Shown here: in pieces, positions 16,367 to 25,617 of the stretch
Layout of the letters: every line of letters starts with the position of its first letter
Numbering within the stretch: the stretch's first letter is position 1
Assembly (NCBI RefSeq): GCF_010728925.1
Contig: NZ_AP022608.1
Span: 248,001-312,000 of the forward strand
DNA length: 64,000 nucleotides
Source of the DNA: Mycolicibacterium gadium
Lineage (GTDB): Bacteria > Actinomycetota > Actinomycetes > Mycobacteriales > Mycobacteriaceae
Direction of reading: 5' to 3'
The notes under the pieces: model-generated
The model's database searches: none
The model's input: only the letters and a program-made list of their open reading frames with translations
Told to the model about the DNA's origin: nothing
Program-made: the position numbers and the translations under genes

Positions 16367-17090
16367 CGTTGTCGATCCGGTACACCGCACCGTGGATGGC
16401 GGCGGCGTCGTCACTGGCGAGGAACGCGATCGCCTTCGCGACGTCGGAAGGTTCCATGAAGCCGCGCGGGGACGCGATGCGCATGATCAGATCCCAGTCG
16501 GCGTTCTCGGGCGCGGTGAACTCCGTCGCCTGCGGGGTCGGCATGCCGCCCGGGCAGAGCGCGTTGACCCGGATGTTCGATTTGGTGTACTCGACGGCCA
16601 GCGCACGGGTCAGCCCGACCAGTCCGTGCTTGGCCGCGCAGTAGCCGGCGGAGTAGACCTCGCCCTCCACGCCGGCGATGGACGTGACGTTGACGATGTT
16701 GCCGCCGGTCTCCAAAAGGTGGGGCAGCGCCGCGCGGCACAGGTAGAACGGCCCGTTCAGGTTCACTGCGAGATCGCGGTTCCACTCCTCGTCGGTCATT
16801 GTCGTCGTGTGCCGCATCTGGTGGAAGCCCGCGACATTCACCAGCACGTCGAGCCGGCCGAACTCCTCGACGGTCTGCGCCACGGCATCCCGGCAGGCTT
16901 CCGGTGACGAAATGTCGACCGACGCATACTTGCCGCCGGGCACCGTCTCGAACACCGTCGCCATCTCGTCCGCCCGGCGCGCGATGCCGAAGACTTTCGC
17001 CCCCCGCTCCGCGAAGACCTGCGCCACGACGGCGCCCAATCCGGACGAGACGCCGGTGATCAATGCGACCTTGTCGCTGAGCTGAGTCAT
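16350..17090 (-). CDS. SDR-family oxidoreductase
   Basis: A 246-residue classical short-chain dehydrogenase. The nucleotide-binding motif TGVSSGLG is at 13-20, N-V-A-G at about 84-87 stands where NNAG is usual, the catalytic Ser lies in NVTSIAG and the Tyr-Lys pair in YCAAK. P-G-G-M-P-T-P near 185 is a typical substrate-loop start. The substrate is unknown. Its last codons form one arm of the terminator shared with the upstream convergent gene. It is followed on the same strand, 24 bases upstream, by the ABC transporter ATPase, but that unit reads toward it and may run through. Confidence 0.88.
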   Translation of the reverse strand: MTQLSDKVALITGVSSGLGAVVAQVFAERGAKVFGIARRADEMATVFETVPGGKYASVDISSPEACRDAVAQTVEEFGRLDVLVNVAGFHQMRHTTTMTDEEWNRDLAVNLNGPFYLCRAALPHLLETGGNIVNVTSIAGVEGEVYSAGYCAAKHGLVGLTRALAVEYTKSNIRVNALCPGGMPTPQATEFTAPENADWDLIMRIASPRGFMEPSDVAKAIAFLASDDAAAIHGAVYRIDNGKGAG

Positions 17091-17114
17091 GGCGACACCT
17101 TAGGCACAGGCGGG

Positions 17115-18722
17115 TCAGGTGCAGGCCCGGGGTCGCTCCGGAGGCACCGCGGCGAGTAGCTTTCGGGTGTAGTCGTGTTCGGGGGCGCTGAACAGCTCGG
17201 CGGCGGAACGGTACTCGACGGCCTCACCGCCCCGCAGCACCAGGACGTCGTGGCTGACCTGCTGTACGACGGCGAGGTCGTGGGCGATGAACAGATACGT
17301 CAATCCCAAATCCTGTTGCAGCCGAGCAAGCAGATCCAGGACCCGCGCCTGCACCGAAACATCCAGCGACGCAGTCGCTTCGTCGAGGACGAGCAGCTCG
17401 GGTTCGCCGGCCAAGGCCCGCGCGATGCTGACCCGCTGTCGTTCACCGCCGGACAGCTCGTGCGGATACCGGGACGCGAACGACGTTGGCAGTCCGACGA
17501 GTTCGAGCAGCTCGTCGACACGTGCCCGGCGCGCCCTCTTGCCCTCTACCACGCGGTGCACCCGCAGTGGTTCCTCGATCGCCGTGCCGACCCGGCTGCG
17601 GGGATTCAATGTCGAGAACGGATCCTGGAACACCAGACTGATCCGCCTGCGCAGTGCTTTCTCGGCGGATCCCCGCACACCGAATATGTCGGAGTCGCCT
17701 AGTTTCGCTGTGCCCGCATCGGGTTTGACGAGGCCGGTGAGCGTGGCGGCGACCGTCGACTTACCCGAACCCGATTCACCGACGAGGCCGAGGGTCGTGC
17801 CGCGGCGGATCGCGAACGACAGCCCCTTCACCGCCTGGACCACCGACGCTCCGACCGGCGTGTTCACCTCGAATCGCACATCGAGGCCCTGGACATTGAG
17901 CAGTGTTTCGGCGTCGTCGGCGGGCGGTGGGGGACCGTCGGCGCCGACGACGGGGCGGGCCCGCAACAGTTCGCGCGTATACGGATGCTGGGGGCGATCG
18001 AATACCTCGAGCACGGGTGCCTGCTCCACGGCGTAGCCGTCCTGCAACACGGTGACCTCGTCCGCGATCTGGCCGATCACGCCGAGGTCGTGGCTGATCC
18101 ACACTACGGCGGTGCCGAAGTCGCGCTGCAGATCCCGCACCAGCTCGACGATCTGCGCCTGCGTCGTCACGTCCAATGCGGTGGTCGGTTCGTCGGCGAC
18201 CAACAGTTCTGGATCGCACGCCATGGCGATCGCGACCATCACGCGCTGCTTCTGTCCGCCGGACAGCTGATGCGGGTAGGCGTGCAGACGCGTCTCGGGG
18301 TCGGGCAGTCCGACCGCCTCCAGCAGTTCGATGGCCCGGTCACGGGCCTGCCTGCGCGTCATACGACGATGTGTCTCAAGGGATTCGGTGATTTGTCGTT
18401 CGAGGGTGAGCAGGGGATTGAGCGACGTGCCCGGATCCTGGAAGACGAAGCCGATCCGGCCGCCGTGCACGCTGCGCAACAGCCGATCAGATGCGCCGAC
18501 GAGTTCGACGTCCCCGGTCAGAGTGCTCGTACCGGACACCGAGGCGCCAGGGGCGTCCAGCAGTCCGGTCGCCGCGAGCACCGACATCGTCTTGCCCGAT
18601 CCGGACTCGCCGACGATGCCCAGCGTCTGCCCGGGTGCCACGTCAAATGAGATGCCGTGCACGATCTCGCGTCTGCCGATGCGCACCCGTAGATCGCGCA
18701 CGGTCAGGGTCGGATCACTCAC
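17115..18722 (-). CDS. peptide-type ABC importer, fused double ATP-binding subunit (DppD-DppF)
   Basis: A 535-residue protein made of two ABC ATPase domains in tandem (about 5-255 and 275-530). Each has a Walker A (GESGSGKT and GESGSGKS), an LSGG signature (LSGGQKQR and LSGGERQR), a Walker B (LLVADEP and LLVLDEA) and a switch His. The halves correspond to OppD/DppD and OppF/DppF, which are separate proteins in many bacteria but commonly fused in actinobacteria. It energises the importer formed with the next three genes. GTG 18722 overlaps the stop of the permease gene (GTGA). Confidence 0.95.
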   Translation of the reverse strand: MSDPTLTVRDLRVRIGRREIVHGISFDVAPGQTLGIVGESGSGKTMSVLAATGLLDAPGASVSGTSTLTGDVELVGASDRLLRSVHGGRIGFVFQDPGTSLNPLLTLERQITESLETHRRMTRRQARDRAIELLEAVGLPDPETRLHAYPHQLSGGQKQRVMVAIAMACDPELLVADEPTTALDVTTQAQIVELVRDLQRDFGTAVVWISHDLGVIGQIADEVTVLQDGYAVEQAPVLEVFDRPQHPYTRELLRARPVVGADGPPPPADDAETLLNVQGLDVRFEVNTPVGASVVQAVKGLSFAIRRGTTLGLVGESGSGKSTVAATLTGLVKPDAGTAKLGDSDIFGVRGSAEKALRRRISLVFQDPFSTLNPRSRVGTAIEEPLRVHRVVEGKRARRARVDELLELVGLPTSFASRYPHELSGGERQRVSIARALAGEPELLVLDEATASLDVSVQARVLDLLARLQQDLGLTYLFIAHDLAVVQQVSHDVLVLRGGEAVEYRSAAELFSAPEHDYTRKLLAAVPPERPRACT

Positions 18723-19594
18723 TGCTGTCTCCGTGCCTCGATCATGGTGCGCTGCTTGGGATCGAGGACGTCACGCAGACCGTCGCCCAGTAGGTTGAAC
18801 GCGAGCACCGTCACGAAGATCGCGGCGCCGGGAAAGACCGCCATCCACCACGCCATGGTGACGAACCCCTGCGAGTCGAAGATCATCCGACCCAGCGACG
18901 GCTGCGGGGGCTGAATGCCGAGACCCAAGAACGAGAGTGCCGCCTCCGACAGGATCGCGAACGCCAGCGACAACGACGTCTGCACTACCAGCGGTCCGGC
19001 GATGTTCGGCACGATGTGCCTGCCGAGAATGAAGAGGTGACCGGTGCCCATGCTGCGGGACACCGAAACATAGGGTTCGACACGAACACTCAGCGTGCTG
19101 GCGCGCGAGACTCGGGCGAAGATCGGCGTGTAGACGATGCCGATCGCGAGGATCGTGGTCGTCATACCGGGGCCCAGAATCGCGACCACCGCGAGGGCTA
19201 GCAGCAGGACGGGGAACGCGAACATGACGTCGACGACGCGCATGAAGATCGTGTCCAGCCAGCCGCCGCGGTAACCGGACACGACGCCGATGGTCACGCC
19301 GACGACGACAGCGAACGCGACGCTGATCACCGCAACCCGTAGCGATGCCTGCGTTGCGACGAGCACGCGGGAGAACACGTCGCGGCCCAGTTCGTCGGTG
19401 CCGAACCAGTGCGCGCCGCTGGGACCCTGGAGCGCGTCAGGCACATTGACATCGTTGACGCCAAAGGGCGCAATCCAATTCGCGGTGAGCGCTACGACGG
19501 CGATGACGATGAGGATCGCCCCGCTGACAACGGTGACGGGGTTGCCCAGCAGCAGGCGCCACGAGGACACCCGCGTATCGGTGTCGGCGGTCAT
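18719..19594 (-). CDS. peptide-type ABC importer permease (DppC/OppC family)
   Basis: A 291-residue inner-membrane permease with the N-terminal OppC-type helix, H-W-F-G-T-D-E-L-G-R-D-V-F-S-R immediately before the core domain, and the EAA loop region E-A-A-L-S-F-L-G-L-G-I-Q-P-P that contacts the ATPase. It has about six membrane helices. ATG 19594 is used rather than an upstream in-frame codon because it overlaps the DppB-like stop (ATGA) and gives the normal length. Operon order on the minus strand is binding protein, DppB, DppC, ATPase. Confidence 0.95.
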   Translation of the reverse strand: MTADTDTRVSSWRLLLGNPVTVVSGAILIVIAVVALTANWIAPFGVNDVNVPDALQGPSGAHWFGTDELGRDVFSRVLVATQASLRVAVISVAFAVVVGVTIGVVSGYRGGWLDTIFMRVVDVMFAFPVLLLALAVVAILGPGMTTTILAIGIVYTPIFARVSRASTLSVRVEPYVSVSRSMGTGHLFILGRHIVPNIAGPLVVQTSLSLAFAILSEAALSFLGLGIQPPQPSLGRMIFDSQGFVTMAWWMAVFPGAAIFVTVLAFNLLGDGLRDVLDPKQRTMIEARRQQ

Positions 19595-20559
19595 GACAGC
19601 CGGATCCTCGGGTCGACGACCGCGTACAGCGCGTCGACGATCAGGTTGATGAGCAGGAACAGCGCGGCGATGAGCAGCACCGCGCCTTGAATCACGGCGT
19701 AGTCGCGAGTCGCCACCGCGTTGTACACGAGGCGGCCAAGGCCGGGCCACGCAAACACCACCTCGACGACGATGACGCCGCCGAGGATCGTCGCGAGCTG
19801 GATGCCGGTGATCGTCAGCACCGGGATGAGCGCGTTGCGCACGGTGTGCCGAAACGTCACGACCCGCGGCGACAGACCCTTCGACCTCGCGGTGCGGACG
19901 TATCCCATCGACGCGACCTCCAGCACCGCCGAGCGCACATACCGGGTCATGATCGCGCCGGCGACCAGCCCCACCGTCAGCGCGGGCAGCACGATGTGGC
20001 GAAGCCAGCCACCCGGATCGTCCAGCAGCGGTTGGTACCCCGACGTCGGAAGCCAGCCGAGCGTCGTCGCGAACAGCGCGATCAGCAGGATGCCCATCCA
20101 GAAGTCCGGCACCGACACTCCGAACTGGCTGGCGACCCGGATGATCGCGTCGCTGACGCGACCCTCGTGCAGTGCCGACCAGATGCCCGCCGGCAGTGCG
20201 ATCAAAAGCGCGATGACGATGCCGACCACGGCGAGCGATACCGTCGCGGGCAGTCGCTCCAACAGGATCACCGTCACCGGGTCGCCGTTGCGGAAGCTCA
20301 CGCCGAGGTCTCCGGTCAGCGCCGAACCGACGTAGCCGAAGAATTGTTCGACGATGGGCTTGTCGAGACCGCTCGCCGACCGTAAGGCCTCGTACGCCTG
20401 CGGGCTGTAGCGCGTGCCCAACGCGATACGCACCGGGTCTCCAGGTACGAGGTGCACCAACGCGAAGACCACGATCAGCACGCCGAGCAGGACGACCGCC
20501 GAGTAGGCCAGCCGGCGCGCCAGGAAACGCACGATCGGATGAGTCACGAAGCGGGTCAC
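19591..20559 (-). CDS. peptide-type ABC importer permease (DppB/OppB family)
   Basis: A 322-residue permease with the conserved N-terminus R-R-L-A-Y-S-x-V-V-L-L-G-V-L, the periplasmic H-L-V-P-G-D-P element, six predicted helices and an EAA-like A-R-S-K-G-L-S motif. GTG 20559 overlaps the stop of the binding-protein gene, so the four cistrons are chained by 4-base overlaps. It forms the translocation pore with the DppC-like subunit. Confidence 0.95.
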   Translation of the reverse strand: MTRFVTHPIVRFLARRLAYSAVVLLGVLIVVFALVHLVPGDPVRIALGTRYSPQAYEALRSASGLDKPIVEQFFGYVGSALTGDLGVSFRNGDPVTVILLERLPATVSLAVVGIVIALLIALPAGIWSALHEGRVSDAIIRVASQFGVSVPDFWMGILLIALFATTLGWLPTSGYQPLLDDPGGWLRHIVLPALTVGLVAGAIMTRYVRSAVLEVASMGYVRTARSKGLSPRVVTFRHTVRNALIPVLTITGIQLATILGGVIVVEVVFAWPGLGRLVYNAVATRDYAVIQGAVLLIAALFLLINLIVDALYAVVDPRIRLS

Positions 20560-22088
20560 TGTGTCTGGCCTTGATTGAGTTCGACGTGGCGGAACCGGAC
20601 TGCGCCGTCGCGCCGTGACTCGAAGCCGGAGACGTTGGTGTTCCACGCCTGGATCACGGATGGGTTGTAGAGGTAGATGTAGCTGACCTCGTCGGCGATC
20701 TTCGTCGCCGCGCGGGCGTAAACATCGCCGCGCGCTTCGCGATTAGTCTCGACCCGTCCGGCGTCGAGCAGTCGGTCGACCTCCGGATCGGAGAATTTCT
20801 GAGCATTGCTGGTGCCGTCGGTGTGGTGCTGTGCGTAGTAGAAGTCGTCGGGATCGATATTGCCGAGCCAGCCCATCATGAGCATGTCGAAGTTGCCGTT
20901 GTTCTGCTCGTCCAGCCAGGTGGCGAAGTCGACGGTGCGGATGCTCACCGTGATGCCAAGTGGCGCAAGGTTGTCCGCGATGACCTGCGCGGCCGTCACC
21001 GTCTCCGGGTATTCGCTGGTGACCAGCATGTCGAGGTCGGTGTCGGTCACCCCAGCTTCCTGCAGCAGACCCTTGGCCTTCTCGATGTCGTAGCCGTAGC
21101 GGTGATAGTCGGTGTACCAGGGATTGCCCTCGGGGATCGCGAGCTGGTTCGCCGCAGCGGTGCCGTAACTGGTGGCGGTCACGATCGCGTCCCGATCGAT
21201 GCCAAAGGCGACGGCCTGACGGACCCGCACGTCCTTCCAGGGTCTGCGCGCCTCGTTGAGCGCGAGATACCAGTAATCGTTGCTTGCGGTGACGGCCAGG
21301 TTCACCGAGTCGTCGTCGCGTAGCTGCGCCACCCGTTGAGGCGGGATCGAGTCGGTCCAGTCGACCTCGCCGGCCTGCAGCGCCGAAAGCGCCGTCGTCG
21401 GCTCGGAGATGAAGCGGTACGTCACCCCCGAAACGCTCGGCGGGCCACCCCAGAACGACGGATTCGCCTTGAGGGTGATGGAATCGCCGCTCTTCTGACC
21501 GCTGAACGAGAACGGGCCCGTACCAATCGGATGCGTGGCGATCTCGCCGCTCTCGACATTGGCACGTTGCACGATCGCCATGCCCTTGAAGCCGCCGATG
21601 TTGGTCAGCAGGTTCGGTGTCGGCTGCTCGAGACGGATCACGACGGTCTCGGCGTCGGGGGCGCTGACATCGGTGACTGCGCTGAACTTGTCGACGTTGG
21701 TCAGCTGCTCGTCGATGATGCGGCGATACGAGTACACGACATCGTCCGCGGTGAACGGGCTGCCGTCGTGAAAGGTGACACGCGGCCGCAGGCGGAACGT
21801 CCAGACCAGCTGGTCGGGGCTGACGGTCCACGATTCGGCCAGTGCCGGTCGCATCTCGAGGTTGGCATCCGGTTCGACCAGCGTGTCGAAGACGTTTTCG
21901 AGGACCTCGAACGAGAAGTATGCGCTGGTCTTGTGGGGGTCGAGCTGATCGGGTTCGCCCGCGATGGCGGCGATGAGGTTGCCGGACGACTCACCGCCGA
22001 GATCCACCCGCTGGCCGGTCGAGCACGCAGTAAGGCCGCACAAAAGGGCGACGACAGCGACCCACACCGCCAGTCGTCTCATCGCCAT
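20556..22088 (-). CDS. ABC importer solute-binding lipoprotein (family 5)
   Basis: About 510 residues: a signal peptide with lipobox LTAC, then a family-5 extracellular solute-binding domain (V-F-D-T-L-V-E-P-D, R-P-A-L-A-E-S-W-T-V-S-P, F-T-A-D-D-V-V-Y-S are characteristic). Such proteins deliver peptides, nickel or other ligands to DppBC-type permeases; the ligand is not evident. The ATG at 22088 is one of two close candidates (the other is 22082), both within a few residues of the basic n-region. First gene of a four-gene coupled operon. Confidence 0.93.
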   Translation of the reverse strand: MAMRRLAVWVAVVALLCGLTACSTGQRVDLGGESSGNLIAAIAGEPDQLDPHKTSAYFSFEVLENVFDTLVEPDANLEMRPALAESWTVSPDQLVWTFRLRPRVTFHDGSPFTADDVVYSYRRIIDEQLTNVDKFSAVTDVSAPDAETVVIRLEQPTPNLLTNIGGFKGMAIVQRANVESGEIATHPIGTGPFSFSGQKSGDSITLKANPSFWGGPPSVSGVTYRFISEPTTALSALQAGEVDWTDSIPPQRVAQLRDDDSVNLAVTASNDYWYLALNEARRPWKDVRVRQAVAFGIDRDAIVTATSYGTAAANQLAIPEGNPWYTDYHRYGYDIEKAKGLLQEAGVTDTDLDMLVTSEYPETVTAAQVIADNLAPLGITVSIRTVDFATWLDEQNNGNFDMLMMGWLGNIDPDDFYYAQHHTDGTSNAQKFSDPEVDRLLDAGRVETNREARGDVYARAATKIADEVSYIYLYNPSVIQAWNTNVSGFESRRDGAVRFRHVELNQGQTQ

Positions 22089-22220
22089 CACCCCGAACGC
22101 ATCTACCCGCTCGGCGCGGGGCTTGAAACGCCGGGCGTGGTGAAAGGGGTGACGGACCAGCCTGCGCACTGGAATACTGCACGGGATTCAAGGTCTGTTG
22201 CCGTGTGAAGGGGTGCCATC

Positions 22221-22757
22221 GTGAGGTTCGTAAAGGGGCTTGTCGTGGCCCTCCTCGGGATTGCCACCGCCCTCGGGGTCGTTGCACCGGCTCAGGCGCA
22301 GGGCCCGGCAGCCAGGGCGCCGGGCACTCCGGAGGGCGTTTACGACGTCAACATCGACGGGCAGGCGCAAAGCACTTGGGAGATCTGGCCGATCTGCGTG
22401 CCGACGGTGGGCGACCTGCGTGATCCGCTGCTGCTGCCGGTCGCGTGCACGTTGAAGGTGGGGCCGTCGAACCTGGCCGGCCGTGATGCACGCATGGTCG
22501 ACGGTATGTGGCAATTCGTCTACAACGACTCCAAGCGCACCTGCCCCGACGGCAGCACAGCACCGCAACAGATGATCTTCCGATTCGACGGGTATTCGTT
22601 GACCGGCGAGATGAAGGTGCTGCACGGCGATGAGTGCCGCGACTCGCCCGCGATGGTCGTTGCGCCGTTGACTCTGAAGTTCAACCGGCCGCTGTCGATC
22701 CCCGTCACCCAGTACCCGCTGCAGTGTGAGCCGGGCGGCTTGCGCCGCTGTTTCTGA
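22221..22757 (+). CDS. secreted protein, unknown family
   Basis: A 178-residue protein with a clear signal peptide (MRFVKGLVVALLG..., cleavage after AQA near residue 26). The mature part is a beta-rich domain with cysteines at about 59, 76, 119 and 139 plus two near the C-terminus (CEPGGLRRCF), suggesting disulphides formed outside the membrane. GTG 22221 follows AAGGGG. The gene is divergent from the ABC operon and overlaps the start of the DUF4185 gene, so the two may be linked. Confidence 0.75.
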   Translation: MRFVKGLVVALLGIATALGVVAPAQAQGPAARAPGTPEGVYDVNIDGQAQSTWEIWPICVPTVGDLRDPLLLPVACTLKVGPSNLAGRDARMVDGMWQFVYNDSKRTCPDGSTAPQQMIFRFDGYSLTGEMKVLHGDECRDSPAMVVAPLTLKFNRPLSIPVTQYPLQCEPGGLRRCF

Positions 22758-23892
22758 GTTGGCCGGCGAGTCCTCGATCGGCCGGCAGGCGGGTCGCGGT
22801 CTCGGCCCACGCACGCGCGCGGTAGTTCCGCTGCTCAACGGGAAGGTCGTCGACCTGACCGGTCCGGGCCTTACCGAGCGCTGGGGGGTTACCTGCGCCG
22901 ATCTCGGGGCATCGGTCGTCGCGCCGAACGGAAAGCTGGTGTCCGTCTTCGGCGACACCTTCTCGGGTCGCAAGGTCGGCGAGGGGGACTGGCGCTCACC
23001 AGTCGTGCTGATCGGCACCGGCGACGCCGACCATGAAATCGTGTACGAGCGGGCCGGCGGAGCCGACCCCGACTACGCCCGACAGCTGTGGCACTACATC
23101 CACGACGACGCGTCCACGGGGTGGACCCGCGGCGGCGTCAGCACCGTTATCCCCTCCGATCTGCTTCGTGTCGACGACTCGATCTATCTGCACGCCATCG
23201 TCAACCGCGGCTTCGGCAACGTCGCATGGACGGAGATCTGGCGTTCCGACGACAGCGGTGTCTCGTGGGCGCCCATGGGGCGCCAGGCGAAGTTCCCGGC
23301 CGCGCGCCACGACGGCCATGCGCAGTGCTGGTCGTGGGACTTCGACCCCGACGACGGCTGGGTTTATGTCGTGGCCACGGGTTTTCAGCGCGACAAGGGC
23401 ATCATCCTGATGCGCGTGCGGCCCTCGAACATCGGTGACCGAACGCGCTACGCGAGTTGGGGTTTGGCCGGCGGACATTGGAGGTGGGGTGAGGTGGCCA
23501 CGCCGATCACCCCGGTCGGTGAGAAGTGGGGAGAGCTGACGTTCCGCCGGGTGGCCCGGGGCAAGTGGATTCTCGGCGGGTTTCTCGCATCGAAGTATGC
23601 GCTGGGCTACCGGGTCGTGGAATCGCCTGTGGCCAACCTGCATACGACGCCGTTGCAGACGCCGGTGCTCGGCTCGGCGTGGCATGGCGAGGACCACGTG
23701 GCGAATCGGGTCGCGCAGCTGTACGGCGGTTACGTGCTGCCCGGATCTCGACTCGACATCGAAGGCGGTGTGGGACTGGTGGTCTCGCAGTGGAACACCG
23801 CCGACGGGTGGCCGTACCGTGCGATGCAGTTCAAGGCAGGGTTGCGGGATACGACGAAGACGCCGGATCCGTCGGATCCGATCAACCTGTAG
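22726..23892 (+). CDS. DUF4185-domain protein
   Basis: A roughly 370-residue beta-propeller-like protein of the DUF4185 group, recognisable by the repeating strand pattern with V-F-G-D-T-F, D-D-S-I-Y-L, W-T-E-I-W-R-S-D-D-S-G-V-S-W and a late L-Y-G-G-Y-V-L-P-G-S sequence. The group resembles glycoside-hydrolase-type propellers, but the function is undefined. Overlap with the upstream gene leaves the start uncertain (GTG 22726 or TTG 22759); no signal peptide is visible from either, unless the true start is missed. Confidence 0.8.
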   Translation: MSRAACAAVSELAGESSIGRQAGRGLGPRTRAVVPLLNGKVVDLTGPGLTERWGVTCADLGASVVAPNGKLVSVFGDTFSGRKVGEGDWRSPVVLIGTGDADHEIVYERAGGADPDYARQLWHYIHDDASTGWTRGGVSTVIPSDLLRVDDSIYLHAIVNRGFGNVAWTEIWRSDDSGVSWAPMGRQAKFPAARHDGHAQCWSWDFDPDDGWVYVVATGFQRDKGIILMRVRPSNIGDRTRYASWGLAGGHWRWGEVATPITPVGEKWGELTFRRVARGKWILGGFLASKYALGYRVVESPVANLHTTPLQTPVLGSAWHGEDHVANRVAQLYGGYVLPGSRLDIEGGVGLVVSQWNTADGWPYRAMQFKAGLRDTTKTPDPSDPINL

Positions 23893-23939
23893 CGGCCGCG
23901 ACGTTAAGTCCCGGGCTGCGATGGGTATGCAGACCGGCG

Positions 23940-24755
23940 ATGTCGTCCGCTCCCCCTGAACGAACGCACAATCGCCGACTGGAACGCTGGGAACAGCGTG
24001 TCGAGTGGCCATTGGCCGGGATCGCGGCCCTGTTCCTGGTGGCGTACTCGGTTCAGGTGCTGGCTCGCCCGCCCGAGCATGTCGATCGTGTGCTGGAGTC
24101 GGTGAACGCCACCCTGTATCTGGCGTTCGTCATCGACTACGTGGTGCGGCTGTGCCTGGCGCGCCGGCGTGTGCGGTGGTTCATCGGCCACCTGGCCGAC
24201 CTGGCGATCGTCGCGCTACCGTTCCTGCGCCCGTTGCGACTGTTGCGATTGGTCGTGCTGTTCAAAGTTCTGCAGCGAGCGGCCGGGGACGCCATCCGCG
24301 GCCGCGTCATTGTCTACACGGCCTGCAGCGCCGTGCTGCTGATCTACGTCGCGTCGCTAGCGGTGCTTGATGCCGAAAGAGTGGACGCGCGCTCCGACAT
24401 CACCTCGTTCGGCCGCGCGGTGTGGTGGGCGATCACGACCGTGACCACGGTCGGTTATGGCGATCTTTCGCCCGTCACCGTCACGGGCAGGGTCATCGCC
24501 GTCCTGCTGATGATCGGCGGCATCAGCCTGGTCGGTGTTGTCACCGCGACGTTGGCGTCGTGGATCGTGCAGCGGGTCGCCGAAGAAGACGAGGCCAATC
24601 AGGCGGCTACCTCGGCGCAGATCGACGAGCTGCGGGCGGAGATCAAACGGCTCGCGGATACCGTGCACAACGACGGGAGCGAGGAGCGGCGTTTCCCCGC
24701 GCACACTGACCACCCAGGTCCGGTGGGCGGTAGGCGGGAAGACGCTAGACGGTGA
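23940..24755 (+). CDS. voltage-gated-type potassium channel (Kch-like)
   Basis: A 271-residue membrane protein with an S1-S4-like region: helix at about 24-40, helix at 60-75, and an arginine-bearing segment L-R-P-L-R-L-L-R-L-V-V-L-F. A pore loop T-T-V-T-T-V-G-Y-G-D-L-S-P contains the K+ selectivity filter TVGYGD, followed by the S6 helix. The C-terminal 40 residues form a short coiled coil (A-Q-I-D-E-L-R-A-E-I-K-R-L), a likely tetramerisation element. It lacks an RCK domain. It converges with and overlaps the neighbouring SDR by 11 bases. Confidence 0.93.
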   Translation: MSSAPPERTHNRRLERWEQRVEWPLAGIAALFLVAYSVQVLARPPEHVDRVLESVNATLYLAFVIDYVVRLCLARRRVRWFIGHLADLAIVALPFLRPLRLLRLVVLFKVLQRAAGDAIRGRVIVYTACSAVLLIYVASLAVLDAERVDARSDITSFGRAVWWAITTVTTVGYGDLSPVTVTGRVIAVLLMIGGISLVGVVTATLASWIVQRVAEEDEANQAATSAQIDELRAEIKRLADTVHNDGSEERRFPAHTDHPGPVGGRREDARR

Positions 24756-25506
24756 ATCCGCCGTCGACGTTCCAGTGTGCGCCCGTGATGTAGCCGGTGT
24801 CGGGGCCCGCCAGGTAGGCGACCACACCTGCGACATCGCTCGGCTGACCGTAGCGCCCGCCGGCCATGACTTTCTTTGCCATTTCGGCGAATTCGCCTTG
24901 GTCCGGGTTCATGTCGGTGTTGATCGGTCCCGGCTGGACATTGTTGACGGTGATGCCGCTGGGTCCCAGGTCGCGAGCCAGGCCGCGGGTCAGTCCCGCG
25001 ACGGCGGCCTTCGTCATCGCGTACACGGCCAGGCCGGGTCCCGGGACTTGGTCGGCGTTGATGCTGCCGATGTTGATGATGCGACCGCCCTCGCCGAGAT
25101 GCGAGAGCGCGGCCTGGATCGCGACGAACATGCCGCGGATGTTGACCGCGACCAGCTTGTCGAACTGCTCGAGCGGAAATGTCGCCGCGTCGCCGAGGAA
25201 CGCGATGCCCGCGTTGTTGACCAGGATGTCGAGGCCACCGAGTCCGGCGACGGTTTCCTCGACCGAACGAGTCACCTGCTCGGGGTCGGCGGCGTCGGCC
25301 TGGATGGCCACGACCGTCGCACCGTCGGCGGCGACTTCGGCGGCGAGCTTCTCGGCTTCGGCTTTGGAGGCGCCATAGGTGAATGCGACCGCGGCACCAT
25401 CGGCAGTGAGCCGACGCACGATCTCGGCCCCGATTCCCCGTGACGCACCGGTGACCAGTGCCCGTCGTCCCGCGAGTGGCTTGACGCTTCCGCTTGCTGT
25501 TGTCAT
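24745..25506 (-). CDS. SDR-family oxidoreductase (3-oxoacyl reductase-like)
   Basis: A 253-residue SDR with TGASRGIG (19-26), NNAG, the Ser of INIGSINA and Y-A-M-T-K as the catalytic Tyr-Lys. P-G-P-I-N-T-D-M-N-P matches the FabG-like group and W-N-V-D-G-G-F ends the fold. The substrate is unknown; the sequence is closer to 3-oxoacyl-[ACP] reductases than to the SDR at 16350. It is convergent with the potassium-channel gene. Confidence 0.9.
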   Translation of the reverse strand: MTTASGSVKPLAGRRALVTGASRGIGAEIVRRLTADGAAVAFTYGASKAEAEKLAAEVAADGATVVAIQADAADPEQVTRSVEETVAGLGGLDILVNNAGIAFLGDAATFPLEQFDKLVAVNIRGMFVAIQAALSHLGEGGRIINIGSINADQVPGPGLAVYAMTKAAVAGLTRGLARDLGPSGITVNNVQPGPINTDMNPDQGEFAEMAKKVMAGGRYGQPSDVAGVVAYLAGPDTGYITGAHWNVDGGFTV

Positions 25507-25617
25507 GGCGTGGATAATGCCGCAGAAGCGGTAAACATTCCCGGCCTCATTCGCGCGACGCCGATCGCCCCACGGCTAGGGTCATGGCGGGGGCCGATTG
25601 AAAGGTGCGGTTGACGC